Part shown: piece by piece, positions 1 to 12,734 of the stretch
Layout of the letters: each line of letters begins with the position of its first letter
Position numbering within the stretch: the first letter of the stretch is position 1
Origin: Streptomyces pyxinae
Lineage (GTDB): Bacteria; Actinomycetota; Actinomycetes; Streptomycetales; Streptomycetaceae
DNA: 64,000 nucleotides
Reading direction: 5' to 3'
Assembly (NCBI RefSeq): GCF_024756275.1
Contig: NZ_JANUGQ010000008.1
Location: 186,001 to 250,000 of the forward strand
Position numbers and translations under genes: made by a program
The notes under the pieces: model-generated
What the model saw: only the letters and a program-made list of their open reading frames with translations
Databases searched by the model: none
What the model was told of the DNA's origin: nothing

Positions 1-331
1 GGTGTGGGGTGCGCGCCCTGGTGGGTGGGGCGTTGCGGTTCTGCGCGCGGTGCGCCTTGTGGGTGGGGCGTCGCGGTTGCTTGGGCGGTGCGTGTCCGGG
101 GTGCGTTGCGCTTGTGTGCGCGGTGCGGGTGGGGTGCTGCCGGTGGGGTGGGGGCGTGGCCCCTCCGGGCTCACCTCCTCGGAGCCGGCGGAACAACCGT
201 TACCGGGATGAGTGGGCCGGGTATTACCGCCGTCTCCTGCGGGGGCGACCCTGGGCGCCCCCACCCCGGGCCGTCACTCACGTGTCCGTGCGTGGGTGGC
301 CGAGCCCTCCTCCGGATGTCTGTCTGTACGG
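1..331. other. Intergenic region downstream of ileS
   Basis: No convincing gene is seen in these 331 bases at the left edge. The sequence is very GC-rich, with runs of ggtgcg and gtgggg words. The open frames here are low-complexity Gly/Ala/Arg/Trp translations without homology signals. The region lies downstream of ileS and probably separates it from a gene to the left of the window. Confidence 0.5.
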
Positions 332-368
332 GGAAGGCCCCCCGCGGGTGAGTCGCGGGGGGCCTTCC
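332..368 (-). terminator. Hairpin terminator of ileS
   Basis: An inverted repeat with arms ggaaggccccccgcgg (332-347) and ccgcggggggccttcc (353-368) surrounds a very short loop, about 10 bases beyond the ileS stop codon. It is a typical Streptomyces terminator, a strong GC stem without a long T-run. It is symmetrical and could stop transcripts from both sides. Confidence 0.75.
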
Positions 369-377
369 GGGGGTGGG

Positions 378-3509
<3,132 letters not shown>

Positions 3510-3790
3510 TCGGGTCCTCCGGCGGACTGTTCGTCGTTCCGTCCGGAGGGACGAGAGCCGGTCTGCTCCCGCGGTACCACCCTCCTTGGCCCCGGGCTGG
3601 CGCCCCGGGCCCCCTCATTGGGGTCGCGATGCCGGTTCTACTGACCGCGCGGGGATCCCGGCGGCGTTCTTCCGGCGGCTCCGGGGTGATGCTTCACGCC
3701 GGGCTCGCCTCCGGGCTCACACCGTCCCCGGATCGCTCTTGGCCGCTCGCGGCGCTACTCGGCCCCATCCGCGCCTTTCGCTGGGGCCAA
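3510..3790 (-). promoter_or_regulatory. T-box riboswitch leader of ileS
   Basis: On the minus strand the T-box core GGGTGGTACCGCGG lies at 3582-3569, about 60 bases before the ileS start. A stem I region upstream contains an ATC triplet (3690-3688) in the context gaagcATCacccc, which would be the isoleucine specifier. After the T-box core, gtccctccggac and gtccgccggaggac form alternative pairings that can bury the ggagga ribosome binding site. This fits the actinobacterial ileS T-boxes that act on translation and have a short stem I. The 5' boundary near 3790 is approximate. The region fills the gap between ileS and the divergent gene at 4067. Confidence 0.88.
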
Positions 3791-4066
3791 GTGTACGGGC
3801 CCGGCGGGCGGGCGGCGGAATGGTTCACGGGGCCGGGCGCGCACCGGGAAGTGACCCGAATGGGCACCCGGGGGCGCGTCGGTCCCGGGCGGGCGCCCCC
3901 GGCGCGGATTACCCGGCGGGGAGCGGGGCACAACGGATGCAGGCTCGTCCCGTGGCACCGGGGGCGCTCCGGACCGGCGGCGTGCCCCGTTGCCGCGAGG
4001 CTGGAGTCGATTTATCGTCCCAGCACGGTGCGCGAGCAAGATCACAAAATGTGAAGGGGCCGCGGC

Positions 4067-4813
4067 ATGGTGGCGAAGAAGACCGCCGTACGGAAGACCT
4101 CCCCCGCGGCCCCGGACGACAAGCCGGGCCCGGTGAGGAGAGCCCCCGAGGAGCCCGCGGAGCGGGTGGTGGACGCGCCGGCCGCGCGGAAGACGCCGGG
4201 GAAATCGGTGGGGAAGGCGCCGGGGAAGACGGCCGGGACGACAGCGGGGAAGAAGGCGGCCGGGAAGGCCGCGGAGAAGGCCGCTCCCGCGGCCCCGAGG
4301 GCGGCCGAGGCCGCGCGGCAGACAGGAGCCGACACCGTGACAGCCAAGAAGACGGCGGATGTGACCTCGGCGGACGCCTCCGGCGCGCCGGAGGCCGGCA
4401 CGGCCGGGACCGCCCCCGGGGAACTCGCGGTCCGACCGGGGGAGGACCCCTGGAGCCCGGAGGAGGTGGCCGAGGCGCGGGCGGTCCTGCTGGCCGAGGT
4501 GACCCGGCTGGAGGCCGAGATCACCGCCTCCGAGCAGGCCCTCTCCGGGCTGATGCGGGACTCCGGCGACGGCGCCGGACAGGACGAGGCGGACACCGGC
4601 ACCAAGAACGTCACCCGCGAGCACGAGCTGGCCATCGCCGCCAACGCCCGGGCCACCCTGGAGCAGGCCGGGCATGCTCTCCAGCGGCTGGACGCCGGGA
4701 CGTACGGGCTCTGCGAGGTCTGCGGCAAGCCGATCGGCAAGGCGCGGATGCAGGCGTTCCCGCGCGCCACGCTCTGTGTGGAGGACAAGCAGAAGCAGGA
4801 GCGGCGGGGCTGA
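4067..4813 (+). CDS. TraR/DksA-type zinc finger protein with Lys/Ala-rich N-terminal tail
   Basis: This protein has 248 residues. Residues 1 to about 120 are a low-complexity, lysine-, alanine- and proline-rich tail of histone-H1-like composition (repeats such as GKAPGKTAGTTAGKK). From about 140 to the end is a DksA/TraR-like domain: a helical hairpin (RLEAEITASEQAL...) followed by the zinc motif GLCEVCGKPIGKARMQAF and ATLCVED. Three of the four usual cysteines are present, and the last position is an acidic residue, as in YteA-like Gram-positive members. DksA proteins act at the secondary channel of RNA polymerase. Nucleic-acid binding by the basic tail is an inference. The start at 4067 follows gaaggggccgcgg. 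lspA follows after 94 bases. Confidence 0.85.
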   Translation: MVAKKTAVRKTSPAAPDDKPGPVRRAPEEPAERVVDAPAARKTPGKSVGKAPGKTAGTTAGKKAAGKAAEKAAPAAPRAAEAARQTGADTVTAKKTADVTSADASGAPEAGTAGTAPGELAVRPGEDPWSPEEVAEARAVLLAEVTRLEAEITASEQALSGLMRDSGDGAGQDEADTGTKNVTREHELAIAANARATLEQAGHALQRLDAGTYGLCEVCGKPIGKARMQAFPRATLCVEDKQKQERRG

Positions 4814-4907
4814 GGCCGGTTCCGGGCCGCGACCGGCGGGGACTGTGCCGGACGGGGTGTGCCGTACCCTCGTGCACAGTCGGGCTGGACGAGGTTGAGG
4901 GACTCAC

Positions 4908-5462
4908 GTGGCAGAGGCGGAGCGCGTCATCGGTACGCCGGAGATGGACGACGAGGCCGTGGCGCCCGCCGGGCGGGGCAGGCGCCGGATCGCCGCCCTG
5001 ATCGCGGTGGCCGTGGTCGCCTATCTGCTGGATCTCGGCAGCAAGATGCTGGTGGTGGCCCGGCTGGAGCACCACCGGCCGATCGAGGTGATCGGGGACC
5101 TGCTGCGCTTCCAGGCGGTCCGGAACCCCGGGGCGGCCTTCGGCATCGGTGAGGCGTTCACGGTGATCTTCACGGTGATCGCGGCGACGGTGATCGTGGT
5201 GATCGTCCGGCTGGCCCGGAAGCTCTACAGCCTCCCCTGGGCGATCGCGCTCGGGCTGCTGCTCGGCGGCGCGCTGGGCAATCTCACCGACCGGATCTTC
5301 CGCGCGCCCGGCGTGTTCAAGGGCGCGGTGGTGGACTTCATCGCCCCGGCGCACTTCGCCGTCTTCAATCTGGCGGACTCCGCGATCGTCTGCGGCGGCT
5401 TCCTGATCGTGATCCTCTCCTTCCGGGGGCTGGACCCGGACGGGACCGTGCACAAGGACTGA
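4908..5462 (+). CDS. lspA: Lipoprotein signal peptidase (signal peptidase II)
   Basis: This 184-residue membrane aspartyl protease removes signal peptides from diacylglyceryl-modified prolipoproteins. Four hydrophobic segments are visible (about 30-46, 82-103, 110-125 and 150-172). The family motifs are [10 protein letters not shown] (71-80), GNLTDRI (124-130), VVDFIAP with Asp143 and FNLADSA with Asp157. The last two aspartates match the catalytic dyad. A cytoplasmic N-terminal extension of about 25 residues is usual in Streptomyces. The GTG start at 4908 sits behind gaggttgaggg. The downstream rluD-like gene is separated by a tandem-repeat region. Confidence 0.96.
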   Translation: MAEAERVIGTPEMDDEAVAPAGRGRRRIAALIAVAVVAYLLDLGSKMLVVARLEHHRPIEVIGDLLRFQAVRNPGAAFGIGEAFTVIFTVIAATVIVVIVRLARKLYSLPWAIALGLLLGGALGNLTDRIFRAPGVFKGAVVDFIAPAHFAVFNLADSAIVCGGFLIVILSFRGLDPDGTVHKD

Positions 5463-5481
5463 GGGCGGGAGCCCTTCTGAC

Positions 5482-5665
5482 CGGTGGCCGCTGGTCGGTC
5501 CGGCTGTGGCCGGTGGCCGCTGGTCGGTCGGCTGTGGCTGATGGCCGCTGGTCGGTCGGCTGTGGCTGATGGCCGGTGGGTGATGCGCCGTGGCCGGTGC
5601 CCATGGGTGGCGCGCTGTGACCGGTGAGCGGTGCGCCGTGGCCGGTGCCCATGGGTGGCGCGCTG
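5482..5665. repeat. Two families of tandem repeats between lspA and rluD
   Basis: Family A has three copies of about 28-30 bp sharing ggccgctggtcggtc, at 5486, 5515 and 5543 (spacing 29 and 28). Family B has two identical 34-bp copies at 5584-5617 and 5632-5665, sharing gccgtggccggtgcccatgg, 48 bp apart. No gene is supported between 5463 and 5821, although the sequence is open in several frames. It resembles slipped-strand minisatellite sequence rather than CRISPR, because the copies abut or overlap and there are no regular spacers. Confidence 0.8.
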
Positions 5666-5821
5666 CCGGTGGGTGAGTGGTGGTCGCGGCCGTTCCGGGT
5701 TGCTGCCCGCCGGTTCCGTCGTCTCTTCTGTCTCTTCGCGGTGCCGCCGGCCCGGGGGCCCCGGGGCCCGGGGTGTGAGGGGCCGGGCGGGGCGGTGGGG
5801 GCGGCAAGGCATACTCGACGG

Positions 5822-6763
5822 GTGAGCACAGTTCCCGAGATCCGCACCCTGCCCGTCCCCGATGGCCTGGAGGGCGAGCGCGTCGACGCCGCCATCTCCC
5901 GGATGTTCGGGTTCTCCCGTACCAAGGCGGCCGAGCTGGCCGCCGCCGGGAAGGTGCTGGTGGACGGGGCCGTGGTCGGCAAGTCCGAGCGGGTCAGCGG
6001 GGGTGCCTGGCTGGAGGTCGAGATGCCCGGGGCGCCCGCGCCGGTGCAGATCGTGGCGGAGCCCGTGGAAGGCATGGAGATCGTCCACGACGACGACGAC
6101 ATCGTGGTGATCGTCAAGCCGGTCGGCGTGGCCGCGCACCCCAGCCCCGGCTGGACCGGGACGACCGTGATCGGCGGGCTGGCCGCCGCCGGGTACCGGA
6201 TCTCCACCTCGGGCGCGGCCGAGCGGCAGGGCATCGTGCACCGGCTGGACGTCGGCACCTCCGGGCTGATGGTGGTGGCCAAGTCGGAGCGGGCGTACAC
6301 GCTGCTGAAGGCGCAGTTCCGGGACCGGGTGGTGGACAAGCGCTACCACGCGCTGGTGCAGGGCCACCCCGACCCGCTGAGCGGCACCATCGACGCCCCG
6401 ATCGGGCGCCACCCGAACCACGATTACAAGTGGGCGGTCACCGCCGACGGGAAGCCGTCGGTGACCCACTACGACCTGATCGAGGCGTACCGGGCCGCCT
6501 CGCTGCTGGACATCAAGCTGGAGACCGGCCGCACCCACCAGATCCGGGTGCACATGTCGGCGCACCGGCACCCCTGTGTGGGCGACCTCACCTATGGCGC
6601 CGACCCGACCATGGCCAAGCGGCTGAAGCTCACCCGGCAGTGGCTGCACGCGGTGCGGCTCGGCTTCGAGCACCCGTCGGACGGGCGCTGGGTGGAGTTC
6701 GCCAGCACCTACCCGGACGACCTCCAGGGCGCCCTGGACCGGATCGCCGCGGAGAGCGCGTGA
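5822..6763 (+). CDS. rluD: Ribosomal large-subunit pseudouridine synthase, RluD/RluA family
   Basis: This 313-residue enzyme isomerises uridine to pseudouridine in 23S rRNA. An N-terminal S4-like RNA-binding domain (residues 10-75, [28 protein letters not shown]) precedes the catalytic domain. The catalytic motif [18 protein letters not shown] holds the essential Asp within HRLD, followed by [10 protein letters not shown]. The open frame extends upstream to 5624 through repeat sequence. I chose the GTG at 5822 because the family begins there and the upstream translation is low complexity. The stop overlaps the GTG of the next gene by 4 bp, so the two are probably co-translated. The exact modified position (RluD specificity) is inferred from family and from its place beside lspA. 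Confidence 0.92.
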   Translation: MSTVPEIRTLPVPDGLEGERVDAAISRMFGFSRTKAAELAAAGKVLVDGAVVGKSERVSGGAWLEVEMPGAPAPVQIVAEPVEGMEIVHDDDDIVVIVKPVGVAAHPSPGWTGTTVIGGLAAAGYRISTSGAAERQGIVHRLDVGTSGLMVVAKSERAYTLLKAQFRDRVVDKRYHALVQGHPDPLSGTIDAPIGRHPNHDYKWAVTADGKPSVTHYDLIEAYRAASLLDIKLETGRTHQIRVHMSAHRHPCVGDLTYGADPTMAKRLKLTRQWLHAVRLGFEHPSDGRWVEFASTYPDDLQGALDRIAAESA

Positions 6764-7239
6764 CCGGTACGGCCCCGGGCTTCGCCGTCCGGGAGGCGCG
6801 GGACGAGGCGGACCGGCGGGCGTGCTTCGCGGTGCGCCGGGCGGTCTTCGTCACGGAGCAGGGCGTGCCCGAGGAACTGGAGTACGACGCCCACGACGCG
6901 ACCGCCGTCCATGTGCTGGCCGTCCACGCGGCCGACGGGACCCCGCTGGGCACCGGCCGGCTGCTGTACGGCCCCGGTGCCGCCGGCCGGACCGGTGGCG
7001 CGGCGGGGGTCGGGGCGCTGGGCCGGCTGGCGGTGGACCGGGCGGCCCGGGGACTCGGCGTCGGGGTGGCGCTGGTACGGGCGATCGAGGAGGCGGCCCG
7101 GGCCCGGGGCCTGACCGCCGTGGACCTGCACGCCCAGACCCATGCGCTCGGCTTCTACGAGCGGCTGGGCTACGCCGCGTACGGCGGGGAGTTCCCGGAC
7201 GCGGGCATTCCGCATCAGGCGATGCGCCGGGAGCTCTGA
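6760..7239 (+). CDS. GNAT-family N-acetyltransferase
   Basis: This 159-residue protein has the GNAT fold. After the start comes [20 protein letters not shown], then an ElaA/YjcF-like entry ([15 protein letters not shown]). Motif A follows ([28 protein letters not shown]) with a Q/RxxGxG/A acetyl-CoA loop in the form ARGLGVG, and then [16 protein letters not shown] near the end. It transfers an acetyl group from acetyl-CoA to an unknown amine. The GTG start overlaps the rluD stop in GTGA, which fixes both the start and likely co-expression. The substrate cannot be told. Confidence 0.88.
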   Translation: MTGTAPGFAVREARDEADRRACFAVRRAVFVTEQGVPEELEYDAHDATAVHVLAVHAADGTPLGTGRLLYGPGAAGRTGGAAGVGALGRLAVDRAARGLGVGVALVRAIEEAARARGLTAVDLHAQTHALGFYERLGYAAYGGEFPDAGIPHQAMRREL

Positions 7240-7370
7240 GCCCGGCCCCGGGTGGTCTCCCGGGGCCGCGACCCGGCGGGGTGCGCGGGTGGTCGTCGGC
7301 GTCGTCGGGGCCGGTCATGGCAGGGTGGAGGCCCTGATCGTCGTGGCCGTGAGGGCCGGAGGGGCACACC

Positions 7371-8957
7371 GTGGATCAATTGGCTCTGCTGCTCGTGCTG
7401 CTGCTGGGAGCGGTGGTGACCGTACCGCTCGGGGAGCGGCTGCGGTTGCCGGCGCCGGTGCTGATGACGCTGGCCGGCATCGTGCTGGCTCTGCTGCCGT
7501 TCGTGCCGAACGTGGAGATCCCGCCCGACTTCATCCTGCCGCTGGTGCTTCCGCCGCTGCTCTACGCGGCCGTGCAGCGCACCTCCTGGCGCCAGTTCGC
7601 GGCCAACAAGCGGCCGATCTTCCTGCTGGCGGTGGCGCTGGTGTTCGTCACCACGGCGGCGGTGGCCGCGGTGGCGAGCGCGGTGGTGCCCGGACTGCCG
7701 ATCGCCGCCGCCGTGGCGCTGGGCGCGCTGGTCGCCCCGCCGGACCCGGTGGCCGCGACCGCCGTCGCCGGCTCGCTGGGGCTGCCCCGCCGGCTGGTCT
7801 CCATCCTGGAGGGCGAGGGACTGTTCAACGACGTGACCGCGATCACCCTGTACCACGTGGCGATCGGTGCGGCCGTGGGCGGCAGCTTCTCCTGGGGCGG
7901 GGCCGTCGGCGAGCTGGTGCTCTCCGCCGTGGTGGCGGTCGCGATGGGGATGGCGCTCGGCTGGATGACCACCAAGCTGATGGGGCTGCTCGGCGAGGCG
8001 GTGCTCCAGACCGGGCTGACCCTGCTGGTGCCGTTCGTCGCCTATGTGCTGGCCGAGGAGCTGCACGGCTCCGGGGTGCTGGCCGTGCTGGTGGTCGCGC
8101 TCTATCTGGCCGAGCACGCGGTGGACGCCGACGACGTGATGGGCCGGCTGGCCGGGCGGACGTTCTGGGAGATCGTCGACACCCTGGTCACCGGGATCGC
8201 CTTCGGGCTGATCGGGCTGGAGCTGCACAACGTCTTCGGCACCTCCGAGGGCCGGTTGCCCGAGATGCTGGGCTGGGGGGCGGTGGTGGTCGCCGTGGTG
8301 GTCGGCGTCCGGCTGCTCTGGCTGCTGCCGGCGACCTGGCTCGCCAAGCGGCTGCACACCCGCCGGGACGTGGAGGAGGAGATCCCGATGTCCTGGCGGG
8401 AGACCGTGGTCATGTGGTGGGCCGGGATGCGGGGCGTGGCCTCGGTGGCGCTGGCCCTCGCCATTCCGCTGACCATGGACGACGGGAACCCGTTCCCGGG
8501 CCGGGACGAGGTGGTGTTCATCGCCTTCTGCGTCATCATGGCGACCCTGGTCGTGCAGGGGCTCACCCTGCCGTTCCTGGTCCGCCGGCTCGGGGTACGG
8601 GCCGACACGGACGCGGAACGCGAGCTGGAGCGGGCGCTCGCGGTCCGGGCGGCCAAGGCGGCCAAGCGGCGGCTGAAGGAGATCGAGGAGGTCGAGGAGC
8701 TGCCGGAGGACCTCCAGGAGCGGCTTCAGCGCATCGCGTACGACGTGGGCGCGCGGATCAGCCCGGACATGGTGGACGAGGAGCGGCGCTCGGCCTTCGC
8801 CCAGCGGACCAAGCGGTTCAAGGCGATGCAGCGGATCCAGCAGGAGCTGATGTCGGCCGCCCGGCACGAGGTGCTGTCGGCCCGCCGTGAGCCGGGCGCC
8901 GACCCGGAGGTGGTGGACCGGGTGCTCCGCCAGCTGGACGTGCGCAGCCTGCGCTGA
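7371..8957 (+). CDS. Na+/H+ antiporter, CPA1 family
   Basis: This 528-residue inner-membrane cation/proton exchanger has about twelve hydrophobic segments between residues 1 and 410. The CPA1 signature appears as ALVAPPDPVAATAV with the ion-binding Asp, and later as EGEGLFNDVTAI and WAGMRGVASVALALAIPL. Residues 420-528 form a charged cytoplasmic tail rich in Arg/Lys/Glu that is probably helical. The GTG start is at 7371. The gene stands alone, with a 130-bp leader and a bidirectional hairpin (8979-9020) after the stop. It probably serves pH or sodium homeostasis. Confidence 0.93.
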   Translation: MDQLALLLVLLLGAVVTVPLGERLRLPAPVLMTLAGIVLALLPFVPNVEIPPDFILPLVLPPLLYAAVQRTSWRQFAANKRPIFLLAVALVFVTTAAVAAVASAVVPGLPIAAAVALGALVAPPDPVAATAVAGSLGLPRRLVSILEGEGLFNDVTAITLYHVAIGAAVGGSFSWGGAVGELVLSAVVAVAMGMALGWMTTKLMGLLGEAVLQTGLTLLVPFVAYVLAEELHGSGVLAVLVVALYLAEHAVDADDVMGRLAGRTFWEIVDTLVTGIAFGLIGLELHNVFGTSEGRLPEMLGWGAVVVAVVVGVRLLWLLPATWLAKRLHTRRDVEEEIPMSWRETVVMWWAGMRGVASVALALAIPLTMDDGNPFPGRDEVVFIAFCVIMATLVVQGLTLPFLVRRLGVRADTDAERELERALAVRAAKAAKRRLKEIEEVEELPEDLQERLQRIAYDVGARISPDMVDEERRSAFAQRTKRFKAMQRIQQELMSAARHEVLSARREPGADPEVVDRVLRQLDVRSLR

Positions 8958-8978
8958 GGGCTCCGCCCGGGTACGAGT

Positions 8979-9020
8979 GCGGCCCGGCACCGGGGGTGTG
9001 TCCCTCCGGGGCCGGGCCGC
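8979..9020. terminator. Bidirectional terminator hairpin
   Basis: Arms gcggcccggc (8979-8988) and gccgggccgc (9011-9020) are complementary over 10 bp and lie between the converging antiporter and MscS genes. The intervening loop contains further short pairings. It probably ends transcripts from both sides. Confidence 0.65.
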
Positions 9021-9081
9021 GGTCTGTGGGAGCGGGATCGTGGGCGGGTCGGCCGCGATCCGTGGGGGAGCCGCGGGCGGG

Positions 9082-10290
9082 TCAGCCGCGGCCGGTGCGG
9101 ACGGGTTCCCCGTACCGGGTGGCGCCGTCCTTCTCGTACGCCTCCTGCTCCTCGGTCTCGGCCTTCCGGAGGCCGGCGCGGACATACCGCTCGGAGTTGT
9201 TGCTGTGCACCTCGGAGGGGTGCGGCGGGCGGTCCGGCCACTGGTCGCCGGGGGGCGTCTCGGCGGCGGAGGTGGCGATCCGGGGGAGGGCGTACGGGTG
9301 TTCCTCGCAGAGCCAGGCGATCATCTGCTCGCGCACGGCGCACCGCACGGTCCAGATATCGTCGGCGTCCTTGGCGGTGACCACGGCGCGGACCTGGATG
9401 GTGCTGGGCGTGGTGTCGGTCACGGCGAGCGACCAGTCGCGGCCGTCCCAGGCGCTGCTCTCCCGCAGGATGCTCCGGAGCTTCTCGCGCATCCGGGCGA
9501 CCGGGGCGGAGTGGTCCAGGTGGAAGAAGACCGTGCCGGTCATCTGCACACCGCCGCGCGACCAGTTCTCGAAGGGCTTGCTGGTGAAGTACGACACCGG
9601 CATGGTGATCCGGCGCTCGTCCCAGGTCCGTACCGCGAGGAAGGTCAGCGTGACCTCCTCGACCACGCCCCACTCGCCGTCCACCACCACGGTGTCTCCT
9701 ATCCGGACCATGTCGCCGAAGGCGATCTGGAAGCCGGCGAAGAGGTTGCCCAGCGTCGACTGGGCGGCGACACCGGCGACGATGCCGATGACACCGGCCG
9801 AGGCCAGCATCGACGTACCGACGGTGCGGAAGTCGGGGAAGGTGAGCAGCATCGCCGCCACGGCCACCACGGCGACCACCGCCGTGACGATCCGCATGAT
9901 CAGGGTGACCTGGGTACGCACCCGGCGCACCCGGGCGGCGTCCCGGGTGGCGGAGGCGTACCGGGCGTACGAGGACTCCACTATGGCCGCGGCGATCCGG
10001 ATCACCAGCCAGGCGCTGGAGCCGATCAGCACCAGGGACAGGCCCTGGCCGATGCCGAGCGCGTGGTCTTTCACCGGTGACCAGCGGATCTGCCGGTAGG
10101 TGCCGCGCAGCAGGGCGGTCAGCACCACCACCTGGAGGGGGAGGCGGCAGCGCCGCAGCAGCCCCCAGAGCGGGGTCTCGTGGTGCCGGGCGTCGGCTCG
10201 GCGCAGCAGGACGTCGGCGAGGTAGCCGAACAGCAGCGTGAGCACGACCGAGCCACCGACGACGGTCAACGGGCGCAGTACGTTCTCCAT
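9082..10290 (-). CDS. Mechanosensitive ion channel, MscS family
   Basis: This 402-residue membrane protein has hydrophobic segments near residues 3-22, 45-60, 80-100, 125-155 and 165-185. The MscS pore and beta domain follows: the Gly/Ala-rich pore helix (SAGVIGIVAGVAAQSTLGN), then GFQIAFGDMVRIGDTVVVDG and ERRITMPVSYF. It probably opens under membrane tension during osmotic downshock. The open frame runs much further upstream (to 10830), but that part is antisense to the next gene. I chose the ATG at 10290, where the first hydrophobic helix begins. The C-terminal 40 residues are charged and variable. Confidence 0.9.
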   Translation of the reverse strand: MENVLRPLTVVGGSVVLTLLFGYLADVLLRRADARHHETPLWGLLRRCRLPLQVVVLTALLRGTYRQIRWSPVKDHALGIGQGLSLVLIGSSAWLVIRIAAAIVESSYARYASATRDAARVRRVRTQVTLIMRIVTAVVAVVAVAAMLLTFPDFRTVGTSMLASAGVIGIVAGVAAQSTLGNLFAGFQIAFGDMVRIGDTVVVDGEWGVVEEVTLTFLAVRTWDERRITMPVSYFTSKPFENWSRGGVQMTGTVFFHLDHSAPVARMREKLRSILRESSAWDGRDWSLAVTDTTPSTIQVRAVVTAKDADDIWTVRCAVREQMIAWLCEEHPYALPRIATSAAETPPGDQWPDRPPHPSEVHSNNSERYVRAGLRKAETEEQEAYEKDGATRYGEPVRTGRG

Positions 10291-10320
10291 GGCTCCGTAG
10301 CTAACTGGCAGGATGGCCGA

Positions 10321-10890
10321 ATGGACATCATGCTCTTCCATTCGGTTCACGGTCTCGGCCCGGCGGTGGTGGCCGCAGCCGACCGGCTGCGCGCCGCCGG
10401 GCACCACGTGCGCGTGCCCGACCTGTTCGAGGGCCAAACCGCCGCCACCACCGAGGAGGGCATGACGATCAAGGACCGGATCGGCCAGGAGGAGCTGCTG
10501 CGGCGGGCGGTGGCGGCGGCCGCGCCCCACTCGGACCAGGGGCTGGTCTATGCCGGGTTCTCGCTGGGCGCGGCGCTCGCGCAGACCCTGGCGCTCGGTG
10601 ACGAGAAGGCCCGTGGCCTGCTGCTTCTGCACGGTACGTCGGACCTGGCGGACGACGCCTCGGTGGACGGGCTGCCGGTGCAGCTGCATGTGGCGGACCC
10701 GGATCCGTTCGAGCCGGACGACTGGCTGAACGCCTGGTACCTGCGGATGCGGCGGGCCGGCGCCGATGTGGAGGTCTTCCGGTACGCGGGCGCCGGGCAC
10801 CTCTACACCGACCCCGAACTGCCCGACCACGACGCGGAGGCGGCCGAGCGGACCTGGCGCACGGCGCTCGGGTTCCTGGCGAGTCTGTAG
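10321..10890 (+). CDS. Dienelactone hydrolase-family alpha/beta hydrolase
   Basis: This 189-residue cytoplasmic alpha/beta hydrolase opens with IMLFHSVHGLGPAV, where the oxyanion His lies. The nucleophile elbow is GFSLGA (about residues 80-85), so the nucleophile is Ser where classical dienelactone hydrolases have Cys. An acid residue follows in DPDPFEPDDW and the catalytic His in AGAGHLYTDPEL. The ATG at 10321 sits 30 bp from the divergent MscS start, so the two genes share a short promoter region. The substrate is unknown. Confidence 0.87.
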   Translation: MDIMLFHSVHGLGPAVVAAADRLRAAGHHVRVPDLFEGQTAATTEEGMTIKDRIGQEELLRRAVAAAAPHSDQGLVYAGFSLGAALAQTLALGDEKARGLLLLHGTSDLADDASVDGLPVQLHVADPDPFEPDDWLNAWYLRMRRAGADVEVFRYAGAGHLYTDPELPDHDAEAAERTWRTALGFLASL

Positions 10891-10900
10891 GGGAGGCGGC

Positions 10901-10925
10901 GGGGCCCGGGGCGTGGCCGGGCCCC
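10901..10925. terminator. Short GC hairpin between converging genes
   Basis: Arms ggggcccgg (10901-10909) and ccgggcccc (10917-10925) form a 9-bp stem with a 7-base loop between the hydrolase stop and the converging phoD stop. Confidence 0.6.
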
Positions 10926-10941
10926 GGCGCGGGGCGTGTTG

Positions 10942-12657
10942 TCAGACGACCGGGGCGGACGCCCGCTCCACCCGCTGGGTGCCGCTGAGCGTCCGGTAGG
11001 AGCGGGCCCAGGCGGTGGTGGCGTCGGGGCGCCGCTTGTCGGAGACCGTGTAGTAGTCCATCTGCGAGCGCTCGGCCGTGACATCCAGCACGCCGTAGCC
11101 GTGGTGGTCCATGTCCAGCCACTTCACATGGCGGTTGGCGCCCCGGAGCGCGGCCGTGGCGGCGACCGAGACGGTGCCCGGCGCCACGTGCAGCAGGTCG
11201 TCCAGGTTGTCCGAGGTGACCGAGGTCACCACGAACTCGGTCGCGGCGGAGCGGGAGAGCGGATAAGTGGCGGCCGTCACCGGCACGTCGTTGGCCCAGG
11301 CCATGTGGATGTCCCCGGTGAGGAACACGGTGTTGGCGATGGAGTGGCCGGTCAGATGGGCCAGCAGCTCCCGGCGGTCGTCGGTGTAGCCGTCCCACTG
11401 GTCCACGTTGATCGCCAGCCCGCCCTGCGGCAGCCCGAGCAACTCGGCGAGCGGGGCCAGCAGATGGGCGGGGAGCGCGCCGAAGGCCACCGGCGAGATC
11501 ATCACCGAGGTGCCGACCAGTTTCCAGGTGGCGTCCGAGGCGAGCAGTCCGGCCTTCAGCCAGTCGAGCTGGGCCCGGCCGGTGATGCTGCGGGCGGGGT
11601 CGTCCACCGTCCCGCTGCCGATCCGCGCCTGCTGGTCGCGGAAGGAGCGCAGGTCGAGCAGGTGCAGATCGGCCAGCCGGCCGAAGCGCAGCCGCCGGTA
11701 GACGGTGCCCGCGGTGGAGGCGCGGACCGGCATCCACTCGAAGTACGCCTGTCTCGCCGCCGCCTGCCGGGCCGCCCAGTCGCCCTCGGCACCCGGGGTG
11801 TGGTTCTCGGCCCCGCCCGACCAGCTGTCGTTGGCGAACTCGTGGTCGTCCCAGATCGCGACGACCGGGTGCGCGGCGTGCAGCGCCTGGAGGGCCGGGT
11901 CGGTCTTGTAGGTGCCGTGCCGCAGCCGGTAGTCCGCGAGGCTCACGATCTCGTGCCGGGGTTCGTGCGGCCGTACGACGTACTTGGCGGCCGGGTACTG
12001 ACCGCTGCCGTACTCGTAGATGTAGTCCCCGAGGTGCAGCACCGCGTCCAGGTCCGTGCGGGCGGCGAGATGCCGGTACGCCGAGAAGTGGCCGGACTCC
12101 CAGTTGGCGCAGGAGACCACGCCGAACCGGACGCCGGGCGTGGCGGTGTCGGCCGCCGGGGCGGTACGGGTACGGCCGGTGGCCGAGACGGCCGGGACCG
12201 GGCCGGTGCCGGCCGTGAAGCGGAACCAGTAGGACGTCTCCGGCCGCAGCCCCCGGACGTCGGCCTTGACGGTGTGGTCGGTGGTGGCCGTGGCGAGGAC
12301 GGCGCCCCGGGCCACGGTGCGGGTGAAGGCCCGGTCCTCGGCCACCTCCCAGCGTACCTCGGTGTCCGCGCCCCGCCCGGAGCCGGGCAGGGCGTCGGGG
12401 GCGGGAGTGACGCGCGTCCACAGCAGGACGCCGTCGGGGAGCGGGTCGCCGGAGGCGATCCCGTGCAGGAAGACCGGCGTCTCGGCGGCGGTGGCCCCGG
12501 CGGCCCCGCCGGCGGGCACGGGAGCCGGACCGGGCAGGGCGGCGGCGAGCGCGGGTGCCGGAGCGGCGAGCGCCGGAGCGGCGACGGCGGTGGCCGCGGC
12601 GGCCCGGACGACCGCACGGCGGCTCGGCGTTGAAATGTCTACGTCACGACTGGTCAC
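10942..12657 (-). CDS. phoD: Alkaline phosphatase D, Tat-secreted
   Basis: This 571-residue secreted phosphodiesterase/phosphomonoesterase releases phosphate from extracellular esters. The N-terminus has a twin-arginine signal ([10 protein letters not shown]) and then an Ala-rich hydrophobic stretch. The PhoD N-domain begins at [15 protein letters not shown]. Metal-binding motifs follow: [34 protein letters not shown] and [12 protein letters not shown]. The length fits the Streptomyces PhoD family, which is under PhoP control. I do not see a clean pair of 11-bp PHO-box repeats in the 230 bp upstream. A DsbA-like gene upstream on the same strand ends in its own hairpin, so phoD is probably monocistronic. 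Confidence 0.95.
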   Translation of the reverse strand: MTSRDVDISTPSRRAVVRAAAATAVAAPALAAPAPALAAALPGPAPVPAGGAAGATAAETPVFLHGIASGDPLPDGVLLWTRVTPAPDALPGSGRGADTEVRWEVAEDRAFTRTVARGAVLATATTDHTVKADVRGLRPETSYWFRFTAGTGPVPAVSATGRTRTAPAADTATPGVRFGVVSCANWESGHFSAYRHLAARTDLDAVLHLGDYIYEYGSGQYPAAKYVVRPHEPRHEIVSLADYRLRHGTYKTDPALQALHAAHPVVAIWDDHEFANDSWSGGAENHTPGAEGDWAARQAAARQAYFEWMPVRASTAGTVYRRLRFGRLADLHLLDLRSFRDQQARIGSGTVDDPARSITGRAQLDWLKAGLLASDATWKLVGTSVMISPVAFGALPAHLLAPLAELLGLPQGGLAINVDQWDGYTDDRRELLAHLTGHSIANTVFLTGDIHMAWANDVPVTAATYPLSRSAATEFVVTSVTSDNLDDLLHVAPGTVSVAATAALRGANRHVKWLDMDHHGYGVLDVTAERSQMDYYTVSDKRRPDATTAWARSYRTLSGTQRVERASAPVV

Positions 12658-12699
12658 GGCCGATCAGATTACTGACCGGTATGTCGCACGAAAAGGTGA

Positions 12700-12734
12700 A
12701 CGGGCGGACGAACCCGAAGAGTTCGTCCGCCCGT
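12700..12734 (-). terminator. Terminator of the DsbA-like gene
   Basis: Perfect 14-bp arms acgggcggacgaac (12700-12713) and gttcgtccgcccgt (12721-12734) surround a 7-base loop. Read on the minus strand the stem is followed by ttcacctttt, so it works as an intrinsic terminator between the DsbA-like gene and phoD. Confidence 0.8.

Noticed and set aside
5482..5665. Considered as a CRISPR array
   Set aside because: Units are directly adjacent or irregularly spaced and there are no unique spacers of constant length.
12695..12713. PHO-box-like repeats (GTTCGTC and GTTCACC on the minus strand) upstream of phoD
   Set aside because: The copies are 12 bp apart instead of 11 and most of one copy is an arm of the terminator hairpin 12700-12734. 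I do not claim a PhoP site.
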